Shown here: positions 42,984 through 55,139 of the stretch, in pieces
How the letters are laid out: every line of letters begins with the position of its first letter
Numbering within the stretch: position 1 is the first letter of the stretch
The notes under the pieces: generated by a model
Databases searched by the model: none
Told to the model about the DNA's origin: nothing
The model's input: the letters and a program-made list of their open reading frames with translations, nothing else
NCBI GenBank assembly: GCA_946902985.2
Contig: OX336397.1
Span: 183,586,813-183,650,812 of the forward strand
DNA length: 64,000 nucleotides
Direction of reading: 5' to 3'
From: Meconema thalassinum
Taxonomy: Eukaryota; Arthropoda; Insecta; Orthoptera; Tettigoniidae
Program-made: the position numbers and the translations under genes

Positions 42984-45160
42984 ATGAAATCCATTCATAG
43001 TCGTTGGAAGAAGCCTAGGAGCAGGAAATCAAAAAAGTGTTAACGGGCTAGTTTAAATATTAGGAAGCGATGGGGTGACAAATCTATTGCTGAAGTTGTT
43101 GATAGTAAATCAAAACTTAATGTTAGTGCTAGACCAATTGTGGCAAATGAGACAGAAACACCAGTTCCCTGTAGTGCCACTGAGAAGAAGCTAGAATATT
43201 TTTCTACTGATGCCAGTGCTACAGTAGGCCTAATTAAAGATGAGCACATTATAGTGCACCTGCGGATGTAGCAGCAGCTCATTGGAAACCTCAAGTGCAG
43301 TGAGTGTTATAAGATATGTTTAGTTCTACTTCTTAGGGATAAGCATGGCTTTTGTAGGAAATTTGTGATGTAATGTCAGCCATGTGATTTCTTCAACTCA
43401 GTAGGGTACACAAGTCTCCGTTCAAATGAAGAATCACACAAACCAAGCTTTGAGATTAATAGAAGGATGGTAGAAGCTTTTGTAAACGTAGGGAGAGGCT
43501 ATTCTGCTATGAATAAATTCTGTAGTGCAGTAGGCATGAAGAGGATGAAAAAAAGAACTACGAAACTCATTTCAGTGAACTGGGAAACAGCACCTCTCTA
43601 TTTAAAAATGAGATTCTTTCCAGATGTAGGAAGGCCATTCGAAGAGAACATGTAGCCGTCGACCCCTCACTCGAGTTGAAAGACATTCAGTATATTGCTG
43701 TACTCTATGGCAGTTGGCCGAAACAAGGCCATACCTGTATGTATGGGGTTGGTGTGGTCATTTATATCTTGACTGTTCTAGTTATTGACTACGAAACCAT
43801 GTCCAAGTACTGCCATATGTGCAGTGTGACAGCTGTGGAACTGTGAATAAACACCCCTGAATTTTCCATTTGGCCTACATTTGGGGAATGTTCAATACAT
43901 TTTGCAGGAACGTCAGGAGCAATTGAATTGGTAGCAGCACAACGTTCTGTTTCTGACTGTAAGCTGCGCTACACTACCATGCTATCTGATGGTGATGTTA
44001 AGACATTTCGGAACCTCAACAGCCTCCAGGTTTATGAACAACCTATTGAAAAAGAAGAATGTATAAATCACATTTCTAAGAGAATGGGTACAGTTCTCAG
44101 GAATCTTGTCAAAGAATGGCATGCCATAGGTGTTAGACTAGGTGGGCGGGAACCAGCAACACTGAAGGAAAGTACAATAACGTCGCTGACTTTCTATTAC
44201 AGGACTGCTATAGCTTCAAATACCCTAATGTGCCACAAATGAAGCGATGTATATTTGCTACTATGGGACACTGCACGTCTACATATGAAAATCCCCAGCA
44301 CATCACCCGCCCTGATGGAGTTGATCCCTGGTGTTATTTTAAGAAAGCTGTTGCAACAGGAGAAACACCACAGTCTCATGACAAGATGGATGTCAGACTG
44401 ACCTCCATGCTAGTATGTAAATTAATGCTCCTTTATCAGCGTCTGGCAAATGATGAACAATTAAAACGATGTGCTAGGGGGAAAACACAAAACCACAACG
44501 AAAGTGTGCATTCTCTGATTTGTTAGAGGTGCCTTAAACATTCTTTTAAAAACAAAATCAAGAGTAGATATGGCAGTGGCAAATGCTGTAAGTGTATTTA
44601 ATATGGGTGCAATTGCTACGCAGAAACTGAAAATGTCCCTTTTAGTTAGAGAAATAAGTGACAGTGTACATAAAATAAGAAAAGACATAGACGAAGTGCG
44701 AGAAAAGAAGAGCATAACTAGGATCAAGCATGACAAAAAACTTCTAGGAAATGATGAATGAAAATCCAATGAAAATCCACAGCCTGCTTCCAGTCTCCGA
44801 CCGGGTCAGGAATGGAACGGATGAAGCCCCCTTCTAGCGGCGAGGATATGAACTGTGCCGGCTGCCAAGGCCTGACGCACTCCTCTGGGGCAATGATTAA
44901 ATGAATGACAGATGAAATGAAATGATAGTGGAGAGTGTTGCTGGAATGAAATTTTGACTGGGAAAACCGGAGTACCCGGAAAAAAACCTGTCTGCCTCCG
45001 TTTTGTCCAGCACAGATCTCACATGGAGTGACCGGGATTTGAACCACGGACCCAGCGGTGAGAGGCCGGCGTGCTGCCGCCTAAGCCACGGAGGCGCCTA
45101 GGAAATGATGAAACTGACGAAAACCAAGGCAGAAGAAAGAAAAAAGTTCAAGGAAGGTGA
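42984..45160 (+). pseudogene. Mutator-like transposase, nearly full length, remnant 2
   Basis: Starts at an ATG near 42985 (MKSIHSRWKKPRSRKSKK, then a stop). Recognisable blocks include EESHKPSFEINRRMVEAFVN and GRGYSAMNKFCSAVGM (43450-43540), a middle part in shifted frames with GTSGAIELVAAQR, then LSDGDVKTFRNLNS (acidic block), ECINHISKRMGTVLRNLVKE, FYYRTAIASN, PQHITRPDGVDPWCYFKKA, GKTQNHNESVH and a Lys-rich C-terminus ending at a TGA (45158-45160). This is the order of the insect Mutator-like transposase domain protein. It has several stops and frameshifts, and a SINE inserted between codons near the C-terminus (44759-45097). Confidence 0.85.
44759..45097 (-). mobile_element. tRNA-derived SINE with 15-bp target-site duplication
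   Basis: A 339-bp insertion flanked by CTAGGAAATGATGAA at 44744-44758 and 45098-45112. The minus strand starts at the right end with GTGGCTTAGGCGGCAGCACG (A box) and GTGGTTCAAATCCCGG (B box). The target-site repeats are identical, so the insertion is relatively recent and later than the transposase. Confidence 0.92.
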
Positions 45161-45768
45161 TATATATGATACTGGCAAGTTCCGAGGCAGGTAAGGTCAT
45201 TTGAAACGTGTCTGGTTACTAAAATGGCTTTTTCTCGAAAGTGTATTTTTTTTTTTCAGAGTTCAAAATGCTCCATACGCATAAGTTTTGATCAAAATGA
45301 CTTGAAATTTTATATACGTATAGAGTTTCATAGTATTCAAAAATTGTACAATTCACCTCAAAATGGTTGGTAAATGTCTGAATTATGATGTACCAGGCCG
45401 TGGAATATTGGCGTTTCTTGTATGTTCTATACAATGTACCAAAATATACCTTTATAACATAGAAGTAGTAACCAGACTATAAAAATAATACTGCAATTTA
45501 TTAATTAGTCCTTCATTACTATAATGAAAAAGTTTTGTGATGGAAAATGTAAAATTGTTGCATCTGGATAATTTGGAAAATATATTTTTTTAAATAATGA
45601 TCACATTTTCAAAACTAGAAAATCAATCCGGTTCAAATTTTGGAATATACTTTATGTTATTGCAACACCTCAATCCTAGAATTTCATGTAAATTGGATGT
45701 TAATTACAAATCATAGAAAGCTCAGTAGGATCTTCCCCTTAAGATACTATCAGCCAGTTTATATCACC
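45161..45768. other. AT-rich stretch without recognised genes
   Basis: No coding signal. It contains short T and A runs only. Confidence 0.4.
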
Positions 45769-46012
45769 TAAGTAACCACCCAGACTGAGAGCAGATGGTT
45801 ACTCTTGGAGCGCCATTTAGCTAAAATCAGTCAGTTTAGAGAACATAGATACACCCGCAGACGGTGACTAACTGGGGTATCTTTAAGGTAATAGCATTCA
45901 GATTAGTGCTCCTACCAACCCAAGCGGTTAGCAGATTGTACTTACTAGAGGGATTGACACACTAGAGTGTCTTTAAGCTGATATCATTCAGAAAAGATCT
46001 CCTATAATCCAT
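45769..46012 (+). repeat. Repeat E, about 95-bp units, right copy
   Basis: About 2.5 diverged units sharing ACCCAGACTGAGAGCAGATG, GGGATTGACACACTAGAGTG, TCTTTAAGCTGATATCATTC and GATCTCCTA with 41112-41265. The two blocks bracket the motif array and transposase 2. Confidence 0.6.
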
Positions 46013-46497
46013 CACGAATCCAAAGGCAGAGCTCTTGACATTAAGAAAGCAATCGACATACACCTAGCTTAAAGAAACAACCCCAATAATTTATACGAAC
46101 ACACATTCATGGTGAGTTAACCCCTCTTCACTCTACTAGAAAACACAACCCGTCGGAAACAAGACACAACATAACGACATAGCCAAGCTAGATAAGGGAA
46201 ACATGTTATTGGATCAAGATAAACGATCTACCTTTTTCTTCAATAAACCTAGGCCGGTACTAACGGCAGTATTAAAGGTGCCCGGACATTCGCATTAGTC
46301 CGTTTGTGCTTAAAGAGGGCTTTTTATCTAAAGAGTGGAGTTTGAAACTAAGTCTTAAATAGTTGAAGATTTACCTGAATAAAGTAACATACACCACATT
46401 AGAGAGACTAGACTTGGCAACCTACTACAGGTACATTTGCACGAGGAGCACATAGCACTTAGGAATGCGAGAGGGGAACAACCCAATGAGATAAGGG

Positions 46498-46865
46498 ACC
46501 CTCTCATACAGGAATTTCCGATCAGGTGATTGCAAGCAGTGACCATGTGAACTGCTCTCAATAGGACCGCGCATGACTCAACCAGATTAGTAGCCTGTAC
46601 AATACAGTCTGAATTGACCATTTACAACAACCACATATTCATTCCAAACAACCAAATTCCCAAATTCTATCACCTCTTCCAGTGTCACATAGACTACAAC
46701 TAATAAATATTGAAGAGTTGAATTATCTCAACAGATGCTGCAACTAAATAAGTGTATATATTGTAAATGTTGTCACCTGTACTTTCAGACATAGATTATA
46801 TAGCCTAAGTGTAATGGATCTGATGATCGCTTCACGATCAAAACTGGTCATCCAAGAGTATTTAT
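46498..46865 (-). repeat. Dispersed repeat D, minus copy
   Basis: Inverse copy of 34850-35200, with TGTACAATACAGTCTGAATT, CATTTACAACAACC, TAATGGATCTGATGATCGCT and GATCAAAACTGGTCATCCAA. Diverged by substitutions and small indels. Confidence 0.65.
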
Positions 46866-46905
46866 TAATATTTTTTTATTTTCGGGATTAAGGAATAACC
46901 CATTT

Positions 46906-48244
46906 CATTTGGACACAATCGTTTTCACGGACTGCAAAGCATCAAACTTTCGTTGACTGTGGAACATGTGTGCTTTCAAATTACACTTTACTAATGAAGT
47001 TACTTGACAAGCACTGCACAAATTTGGCTTTAGACCACTATGAATCATCATAAGTGTTACCAAATGTTTTATCTAATTACATTTTGCTCCGCATGATATG
47101 AATTTAGTATTAGACCACTATGGATCATCATGTGTCTCATCCAACTTCTTTTGAAGGTAATCATTGCTCCGTATGTACCACAGGAAAGTGTCATTAGACA
47201 ACCATGGATCAAGAGATATGTCTTCCAAGTACCTTTATAACTAAACAACACTCGCCATTTACTATTTTATGTTGCATTATACCATTAGAGATCATAAAGT
47301 GTGTCTTCAGGATACTTCACCGAGTAAAGTTTGCTCTAATTGTACCACAATTATGGAACAATATATGTGCCGTCAAATATTACTTTCTAGTTAAGTTTGC
47401 TCGGAATGTACTCCACGAATGTGGCCTTAGGCAACTATGTATAAGCGTATTTCTTTTCAATTTCCCGTTCTCAGTAAACTTCGTACTACATTTAACACAG
47501 GAATTTAGTCTGAGACTATTATGGACCTACATCTGTGAACCTTAAAGAGTAGAGTTCGTTCCACTTGTCCCACGGAATTGTGGCTATAGACCATCATGGA
47601 TCATCATGTGTTTTGTCAGGTCACCTTTCCGAGTCAAGTTCGCTCCACATATATCACATGAATATGGCTTGAGACCACTATGAATCGCCACGTGTCTATT
47701 TAAACTGCCTTTCTCATTAAACTTTGATCCGCATATCTTACAGGAATGAGGCTTTGTACCACTATAGATCATGATGTGTTTCTTTAAACTGCCTTACTCA
47801 GTAAACATTGCTTCGCATGCGAAACAGGAATACGACCTTATACCACTATGGGTCATCAGGTGTTTCTTGAGGTAACCTTTCTGATTAAAGTTTGCACCAC
47901 ATATTTCACACGAATGAGGCTTGAGACCAGTATGGATCCCCTTGTGTCTATTTAGATCATTTATCCGAGTGAAGTTCGCTCCACACGTATCACATGAATG
48001 TGGCTTTAGACCACTATGGCTGACCATATGTTTCCTTAAACTGCCCTTATCACAAAATCTTACATCGCATGTGTCACAGGAATAAGGTTTCATTCCACTA
48101 TGGAACATCATGTGTGTCTTCAGGTTACCTTTCCGTGTAAACTCCGCTCCACATGTACCACAGGAATGTGGCTTGTTGCCTTTTTCATTGAGTGAGGCTA
48201 CGAATCTACCTCTTGTTAAAGTCTTCTCATGATTGTGGTCGCTT
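46906..48244 (-). pseudogene. C2H2 zinc-finger exon, multi-finger array with in-frame stop
   Basis: DNA-binding zinc-finger array on the minus strand. It begins after a good acceptor (GAATTCTTCACAG|AAGCGACC at 48244) with a short linker, then classic fingers such as HSCGTCGAEFTRKGNLKTHM and YSCDTCDVRFCDKGSLRKHM. Four good fingers precede a TAA (47794-47796) inside finger 5, whose last His is also Tyr. Two more intact fingers follow in frame to about 47590, then degenerate ones (47251-47069, Cys to Tyr) and a last recognisable one near 47040-46950 before a TGA at 46906. Linkers are TGLKP/SGLKP types. The first codon is split 2+1 and matches the phase of the exon at 56880-56938. Expressed, it would yield a truncated four-finger protein. 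Confidence 0.82.
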
Positions 48245-49180
48245 CTGTGAAGAATTCCCAACGTTACAAAGAGTAAAATACCCACTACCATTATAATATT
48301 AAAAATAACATAGCACGATTCCGGATAAGCATATAATAATCTTCTGCATTCGTAGACATAGATATAAGAGCCGAGATGTAATGCGTGAACATTGGGCGCT
48401 GGTCTATAATATTAAGTACGAGAGTTGTGGGCCAGGAGGGATACTATCCACGGGGTATTTAAAAAGGCAACCCGCAATCCAGGGACATGGGTGTGCTAAC
48501 CCAAAGTCGTGTGAAGGCTCAAACGAGAGGGCTTCTTCCCCTTATCTATAGGACGAATCTATTCCACCCTAAAGTAAAAATATCGAATCCTCCTGGGAAA
48601 TAAGAACATTGTAAAGAACATGCGCACTTGAAGCTCTTCCAGAATGGCAGGCTTTATGGAAGATGCCTCCTCTTCCCCCTACATCCATCCCACCACCTCC
48701 CTCAGAATTTCAAACAGACTTTTCCAAATTTAATTAGATTTTACACAAAAGTCCAGCATTGCTTTCACATACTTGCGCTAGGCTGATCTCTGTTGACATA
48801 CCTTGGTCAGTTTCAGTTCTTTTCCAAATAATTTATTTTTTATTTATTATTTCATATTTATGTATTTATAATTATTTATTGATTATCGATATAATGATTT
48901 TTCATTAACTACCGGAAAATAGTCGATATCACCCGAATGGTAATCGGAGAAATTCGTGTGAGTGCTCAAACGAAAGGTCTTGGTACCCTCTATCCAAAGG
49001 ACTCATCAGTTTCATTTTTCATATTTTTTTTAATGATGGACGTTTCCTAGGGTAGGTGAGATTCGGACGGGTTTCCACAAAGTGATGTAATATGAAACTT
49101 AGCTGCCCACGAGAGGATAGCACGAGCGGTCGATCCAAGATGGCCGCCGATGGATTATCTTTAATTTATTTAATCCTTAT
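48245..49180. other. Intron-like stretch
   Basis: No coding signal in the sequence right of the zinc-finger acceptor. It contains AT-rich segments and short A/T repeats. It would be part of the intron between exons 46906-48244 and 56880-56938. Confidence 0.4.
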
Positions 49181-50055
49181 TCAATTATTATTATTATTAT
49201 TATAACTATTATCCGATTCGGCCAACTATGGACCACGCTACGTCAACTACTGAACCCTGAACTTAACTTTCATTCCAGTATTCCCGCATGAATTTTCTGC
49301 GAGCCTCCTCTGTTTCTAGAGTCCACTCTTTCCCTGATATCATCTTTGGCTTTTCTTAGAATCGCTCGTGTGTCCAAGGTTTATCAGAAGAGGAGCATGT
49401 TCCTCGATGTCTTTAAACGTGATTCCTACTTCTAGAAGATCTCTGTCAATCTCGGTGAATCAAATTTCCTTCGTTTTCTCGTTTACAAAGTAGGAAAAGA
49501 AGCGGTTGGTCAGTCTCTTGAGAGTTCATGCGTGTTATGTGGCCATAGAAATTAATCCTTCTTTTCCTTATGATGTCTGTTGTCCTTTCCACACTTTGGT
49601 AGAGTTCGTTGTTGTGCCTCCTCCTGAACTCTCGATTTTCCCTGATTGGTCGTAGTATCTTACTTGAAATTTATTCTTCTTTAGCCTCTACCTTTTCAAT
49701 CAAACCTTGCCTGTTCACTGCAAGGCATTCTCCTGCGTACAGGATTTATGGACGAATAACTAAACAATAATGTCCAAGCTTGGCATTGAGGAACACTGAT
49801 TGTTTATTATAAACATTCCTAGTTAGTTGGAATGCCACTTCCACCCGGTTCATCCTTGATGTGGATGCTTTTTCTCAGAATTCTTTGGTGTTATCCACTC
49901 ACCAATATATTTAACTTCTTTGTCCGCTTGATTATTCCCTACTCTACAATTAACTCTCTGGGGGGCTAGCTTGGTGTTAGTCATAAACTCCGTTTTCTCA
50001 AAGGAGATCTCGAGGCCTGCTTTTGCTGCTTTGGTTCTGAGTTGGTTGATTTGGG
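49181..50055 (-). pseudogene. LINE reverse transcriptase C-terminal remnant 5
   Basis: The minus strand reads QINQLRTKAAKAGLEISFEK, TEFMTN, then ADKEVKYIGEWITPKNSEKK, and after frameshifts NRFFSYFVNEKTKEI and FTEIDRDLLEVGITFKDIEE. These are the late RT and C-terminal blocks of a CR1/RTE-like insect LINE. Many stops and shifts are present. It ends in an ATT/TAA microsatellite at 49181-49202, consistent with a LINE tail. It lies inside the putative zinc-finger gene intron, in sense with it. Confidence 0.75.
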
Positions 50056-50194
50056 AAGGTCCATCAATATATTGAAAATAGATAGAGGGGATGGAGACCC
50101 TTCGTTTAAGCCCTCGCGCAACTTTCTCCGATTACGCGTTTGGGTGATATTCACTATTTTCGGAAATTTCTGATCGACGACTTTGTCAATAAAA

Positions 50195-50275
50195 AAAATA
50201 AACTTAGCGAGCCTTACAGTAGTCGTATATGATGTGTCACATCTGACGTAGAAAAGCCTCACGTGAAATTGTTGA
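50195..50275 (+). repeat. Short dispersed repeat F, second copy
   Basis: See 41615-41690. The core GTAGTCGTATATGATGTGTC is conserved between the two. Confidence 0.55.
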
Positions 50276-51388
50276 TATACAGGCATTTTATAATATTATT
50301 GGCACAAATATTAATCTATTGTAAAAGGAGAGTTTTACAGATATTGTAGTTTATAATACGGATCTCATTTCATTAGAGGTTTTGCAGCTTCCACCAGCAC
50401 TAGCCTCAATAAATAATACGATATGGATCAACTAAATTAATAGACGCGACACCACTCACGACCTTAAATTCATTATAAATAGGCCAACTTGCGAGTAAAT
50501 GCAATGTGCACAGCAGTATATCATGAAAGGCTTGCCCAGTTCCCGAACCTCTTGATTCACAAACCAACACGTAATTTCATATGGATTCTGTTAAAATGCG
50601 TCATATTGATATGATAAATATCGTTTAAAACGACAATTTGGTAGCAAAAATATCTATCCCGTCCGGGATTCGATCCCTAGATCTCTAGATTCGCAGTCAA
50701 AGACGCTAACATCACGGCTATTTCGACCACGCAAATAATGAGCACAAGATGGTTACTTATTTTGACGTGCCAATAATACTGCATTACGGAATTAAGTTTC
50801 ATTAAATTTTGCTTCTTTCGATAATGTTCCTTTGTGAAATTGAGTTTAAAATCCCTTATGAATAGGCCCTCATGTGAGTAAAGAGAATGTATTCAGCTAT
50901 AGTTCATTAAAGCTTGCCCAGTTCCCATATAAACACAACGATATATACTATATTGATGACTGCATTACCGTTATGTGTGTTCATATTTGAATAGCCAATG
51001 TGCAGAAACATAATACCGACTACTTACAAGTGGGCGTCACGATACGTAATTATTTATTTTCTTAAAGAAATGACGAGGCCTCTACAATTAGACTTCGTCA
51101 GTCTTGCTCTTTATCCTTGTGCCGTAGAGTGAAGTGATTGCTTAACTGTTGAGATGTTGTTCCCAAGTGGATGCCAATGATTGATTGATTGATGGCTTGA
51201 CCTGGTATACATGTTTTGTGGGGACGTGATCAACTGGAGATGTACACATCCCGATGATAGGGTTTTAACGGATTCCAAACTTTCATTTAGAGGGTTATGT
51301 TTTGAAGTTCATCCTCCGCGGTGGTAATGTAATATTACGTTAAGTAACCACTTACTGAATGAGAACAAGTAGTTCCGTGAAGAACTAA
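50276..51388. other. Stretch without recognised genes
   Basis: It includes two related segments (AAATTCATTATAAATAGGCC ... around 50463 and AAATCCCTTATGAATAGGCC ... around 50851, each followed by GAGTAAA...AATGT and CTTGCCCAGTTCCC) spaced about 388 bp apart, an old direct duplication with a tRNA-like insert between. No coding signal. Confidence 0.45.
50655..50735 (-). mobile_element. tRNA-like SINE head fragment
   Basis: Minus strand: GTGGTCGAAATAGCCGTGAT (A-box region), TTAGCG, and GGGATCGAATCCCGG (B box). The T-arm is well formed but there is no complete cloverleaf. Confidence 0.45.
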
Positions 51389-52910
51389 AGCCTATTTTCA
51401 TATATCCTACTCATGTTAATTGCCACTATCTACATAAAACATTTCAGTTTGATTGCTGTAGTAGATTCGTAGATATTGAGAACCGACTAAATATTTCGGA
51501 TGGTCGCCATGTTGGATCTTTATATACGTAGGTCTTAGAGTTATGTACTGTTACATAATGATTATTGTGTACGTATGGTAATCAAACTTCAATCGCTTGA
51601 TTAGGACACAAGAAGTAAAAACGAGATTTAAAAATTTCGCACAGCTGCCATCTTGTGGTTATGGAAACAATTGAAATAAATTAGATGCCAGCGGATTAAC
51701 ATTTGTATAAAGATTTGCTGTACCAAGTTTCACTGCACTCGGATGGATAAATTGCGAGAAACGTCCATGTGAATGTTTATATTTCGCGCCGCCGCCATGC
51801 TGGATTAGTGATCACCAGGTTATTGAAAGTCCTATAAGTAAACTTATGTTCATAGCTTCTATGAACAAAAAAAATTCAGTTTGATTGCTGTAATAGATTC
51901 GTAGGTATTGGAACCGTCTGCATTATTCAGATGGTCGCCATGTTGGATTTTTATATATATAGGCCATAGAGTCATGTACCACTAAAGGAAAATTATTGCG
52001 TAGGTTCATTATTCAAACTTTCACTTCGATCGCATGATTACGACACAAGAAATAAAAACTTAATTTTAAAATTCACACAGCCGCCATCTTTAGATTATGT
52101 ACACAATTGAATTAAATTAGATACCAGTGCATTACAATAATTATAAACATTCGCTGTACCTAGTTTCATTGCGTATGGATCATTAAATCGCGAGAAAAGA
52201 CTATTTAAAACTTTCAACTTCACTGGGCCGCCATTTTCGATTTGTAGTTAACCAGATTTCGAAAGTCTCATAGATGAACTTACAGTAGTGCCTTTTATCT
52301 CCGTACAAAATTTCAGGATGATATCGGTAATAGTTTCAGAGATATAGAATGCCGGTGAAATATTTCGCACAGCCGAAATCTTAAGGTTATGTAAACAATT
52401 GAACGAAGGGAGAGCCTATTCTGCTATGAATAAATTCTGTGGTGCAGTAGGCATATCGGTGCATTGCAATGTGTATATACATATACTGTACCAAGTTTCA
52501 TTGCGATTGGTTTGTTAAATCGCGAGAAACGTCTATTTACAAGTCGCAAATTCGCTTGGCCACCATGTTGGTTTTGTAGTTACCAGGTTTTCAAAAGTTA
52601 CATCGATGAGCTTCTAGTAGTTTCCTTTATCACCGTACTATATTCCAGGGTGATATCGGTAATAGTTTCGGAGATATTGAAAGCTGGTGAAATATTTCGC
52701 ACAGCCGCCATGTTGGATTGGTGAGACGTAACAAAATTTGAATGGCACGGTAGGGGTCTTCCGGAATAGTGCTATGACCTGACCGAGTTTCATTGAAATC
52801 GCCTCAGCGGTTTAGCAGTAATTAGGGACAAACACACACAGGAATCACGCACACACGCACACACAGACAGACACACGGACAAAAGATGACCTCATAAGCC
52901 TATTTTTAGC
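51389..52910 (-). mobile_element. 1.5 kb MITE-like element, copy B (inverse)
   Basis: Inverse copy of 19313-20809. The same AGCCTATTTTCAT end is at 51389-51401, followed by the matching sequence in reverse orientation, including repeated CGCCATGTTGGAT-like and TTTCATTGCG segments. The other end reaches a CA-rich microsatellite and AAGCCTATTTTTAGCCTA near 52900. One short segment (52408-52454) has been replaced by transposase-derived sequence. Confidence 0.75.
52408..52454 (+). repeat. 47-bp patch copied from Mutator-like transposase
   Basis: 45 of 47 bases match 43491-43537, in the coding part of transposase 2 (GGGAGAG...TATTCTGCTATGAATAAATT...). In copy A of the surrounding element the same place has a short unrelated segment, so the patch is an insertion or replacement in copy B. 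Confidence 0.9.
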
Positions 52911-53055
52911 CTACTTTCGATTTTTACAAAAAATTAAAGTAGACTTATGAGATCAACACAGGGCGAAAAAGTGTGTGTCTGCTGTGTGTGTGTATGTGTG
53001 TGTGTGAGTCTGTGTGTGTGTGAGTATGTACTCTGAATGTGTGTCCCCCCCCCCC
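52911..53055. repeat. Hairpin centre and GT microsatellite between two repeat arrays
   Basis: CTACTTTCGATTTTT ... AAATTAAAGTAG forms a potential hairpin at 52911-52938, followed by ACTTATGAGATC, a (GT)n microsatellite (52972-53042) and a C run. It sits head-to-head between copy B and the 293-bp array. Confidence 0.6.
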
Positions 53056-54990
53056 CCTATCAATTCGAACACGGTGAACGCGAATTGAACGAAATTTGGT
53101 ACAAAGGTAGCACTAGCAAAGGACACCTCAGTGTCATGTTTTATATCGCCGCCATCTTACGGAAACGTAATGGCGGCCACACAAATGTTCAATGCTTAAA
53201 TCAAATTACGACTAACCTAATTATCCGATCTCTACCAAATTCTGCAACAACATACCTTTATGGGGGAGCATTCTTTGACCAAACTAATAGGTCATCAGCC
53301 TAATAGTTTGCGGACATCGGCCATCTTTGTGTGAAAATCGATTCCCCCTTTTAATTCGAACACGGTGAAATCTAATGGAATGAAATTTGGTACAGAGGTA
53401 GTACTACCAAAGGGCACCTCAGTGTCATGTTTTATATCGCCGCCATCTCGACGGAAACGTAATCGCGGCCACACAAATGTTCAAAGCTTAAATCAAATTA
53501 CGACTAACCTAATCATCCGATCTCTACCAAATTTTGCAACAACCTACCTTTATGGAGAAAGCATTCTTCGACCAAATTAATAGATCATTAGTCTAATAGT
53601 TTGCGGATGGCGGCCATCTTTGTGTCAAAGTCGAATCCCCCTATTAATTCCAACACGGTGAAACCGAATGGAACGAAATTTGGTACAGAGGTAGCACTAG
53701 CAAAGGGCACCTCAGTGTCATGTTTTATATCGCCGCCATCTTGACAGAAACGTAATGGCGGCCACACAAATGTTCAAAGCTTAAATCAAATTACGACTAA
53801 CATAATCTTCCGATCTCTACCAAATTTTGCAACAACATACCTTTATGGAGGGAGCATCATTTGACTAATCTAATAGGCCATTAGCCTAATAGTTCGCGGA
53901 TGGCGGCCATCTTTGTGTCAAAATCGATTCCCCCTATTAATTCGAACACGGTGAAACCGAATGGAACGAAATTTGGTACAGAGGTATCACTAGCAAAGGG
54001 CACCTCAGTGTCATGTTTTATATCGCCGCCATCTTGACGGAAACGTAATGGTGGCCACACAAATATTCAAAGCTTAAATTAAATTACGATTAACCTAATC
54101 ATCCGATCTCTACCATGTTTTGCAACAACATACCTATATGGAGGGAGCATCCTTTGACCACACTTTTAGGTCATTAGCCTAATATTTTGCGGATGGCGGC
54201 CATCTTTGTGTGAAAATCGATTCCCCCTATCAATTCGAACACGGTGAAACCAAATGGAACGAAATTTGGTACAGAGGTAGCACTAGCAAAGGGCACCTCA
54301 GTGTCATGTTTTATATCACCGCCATCTTGACGGAAACGTAATCGCGGCCACCCAAATGTTAAAAGCTAAAATGTAATTACGACCAACCTAATAATCTAGT
54401 CTCTACCAAATTTTGCAACAACATATCTTTATGTGGGAAGCATATTCTGACCAAACTGAAAGATCATCAGCCCAATAGTTTGCAGATGGTGGCCAAGTTT
54501 GTGTGCAAATCGATTCCCCCTATCAATTCAAACACGGTGAAACCGAATTGAACGAAATTTGGTACAAAGGTAGCACTAGCAAAGGGCACCTCAGTGTCAT
54601 GTTTTATATCGCCGCCATCTTGACCGAAACGGAATGACGGCCACCCAAATGTTAAAAGCTTAAATCAAACTACAATCATCCTAATAATTTGATCTCTACC
54701 ATATTTTGCAACAACATGCCTTTTTGTGGAAAGCATCTTATGACTGACTACAAGGAAATCAGCCCAATAGTTTGCAAATAGCGGCCATGTATGTGTGCAA
54801 ATCAATTGCCCATATCAATTCAAACACGGTGAAACCGAATTGAATGAAATTTTGTACAGAAGTAGCACTAGCAAAGAGCACCTCATATTCATGTTTAATA
54901 TCCCTATACCACGTTGTATTTCAACAAGCTACTACAACCAACATTCAATTATACTCCTTGAAAAGGACAAAGAGTTATAACAATACCCAT
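53056..54990 (+). repeat. Tandem array of about 293-bp units
   Basis: Seven successive starts of AATTCGAACACGGTGAA at 53062, 53353, 53646, 53939, 54232, 54525 and 54817, spacing 291-293 bp. Each unit has GAACGAAATTTGGTACA, GCACCTCAGTGTCATG, CGCCGCCATCTTGAC, TACCAAATTTTGCAACAACA and GCGGATGGCGGCCATC. Short frames within are repeated by-products. An isolated piece lies at 35205-35385. Confidence 0.92.
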
Positions 54991-55029
54991 GCATTTAGGA
55001 GAAAGTAGGCTATATGTTCTTTACTGAAC

Positions 55030-55139
55030 ATCTTGTTTTCATAAATGATAATAGGCTAAAAATGGTAAGTAGTTCAGTTTGTCACAGGAGAGTCAGCGAG
55101 ACAGCCGCGACACATTCCACCCTCATCTCTATACTGTAT
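55030..55139 (+). other. End of the array element
   Basis: TTTTCATAAATGATAATAGG CTAAAAATGG resembles the AGCCTATTTTCAT / ATGAAAATAGGCT ends of the MITE-like family, so the array at 53056-54990 may be a member of the same family with its right end here. Confidence 0.4.

Noticed and set aside
43040..43294. 84-codon minus-strand frame
   Set aside because: The plus strand encodes the Mutator-like transposase N-terminal region here.
48244..48291. N-terminal hydrophobic stretch before the zinc fingers as a signal peptide
   Set aside because: It lies upstream of a strong splice acceptor at 48244 and is most simply intron sequence.
52464..52724. 86-codon frame in the MITE-like element
   Set aside because: It is not preserved in copy A and has no domain; chance frame.
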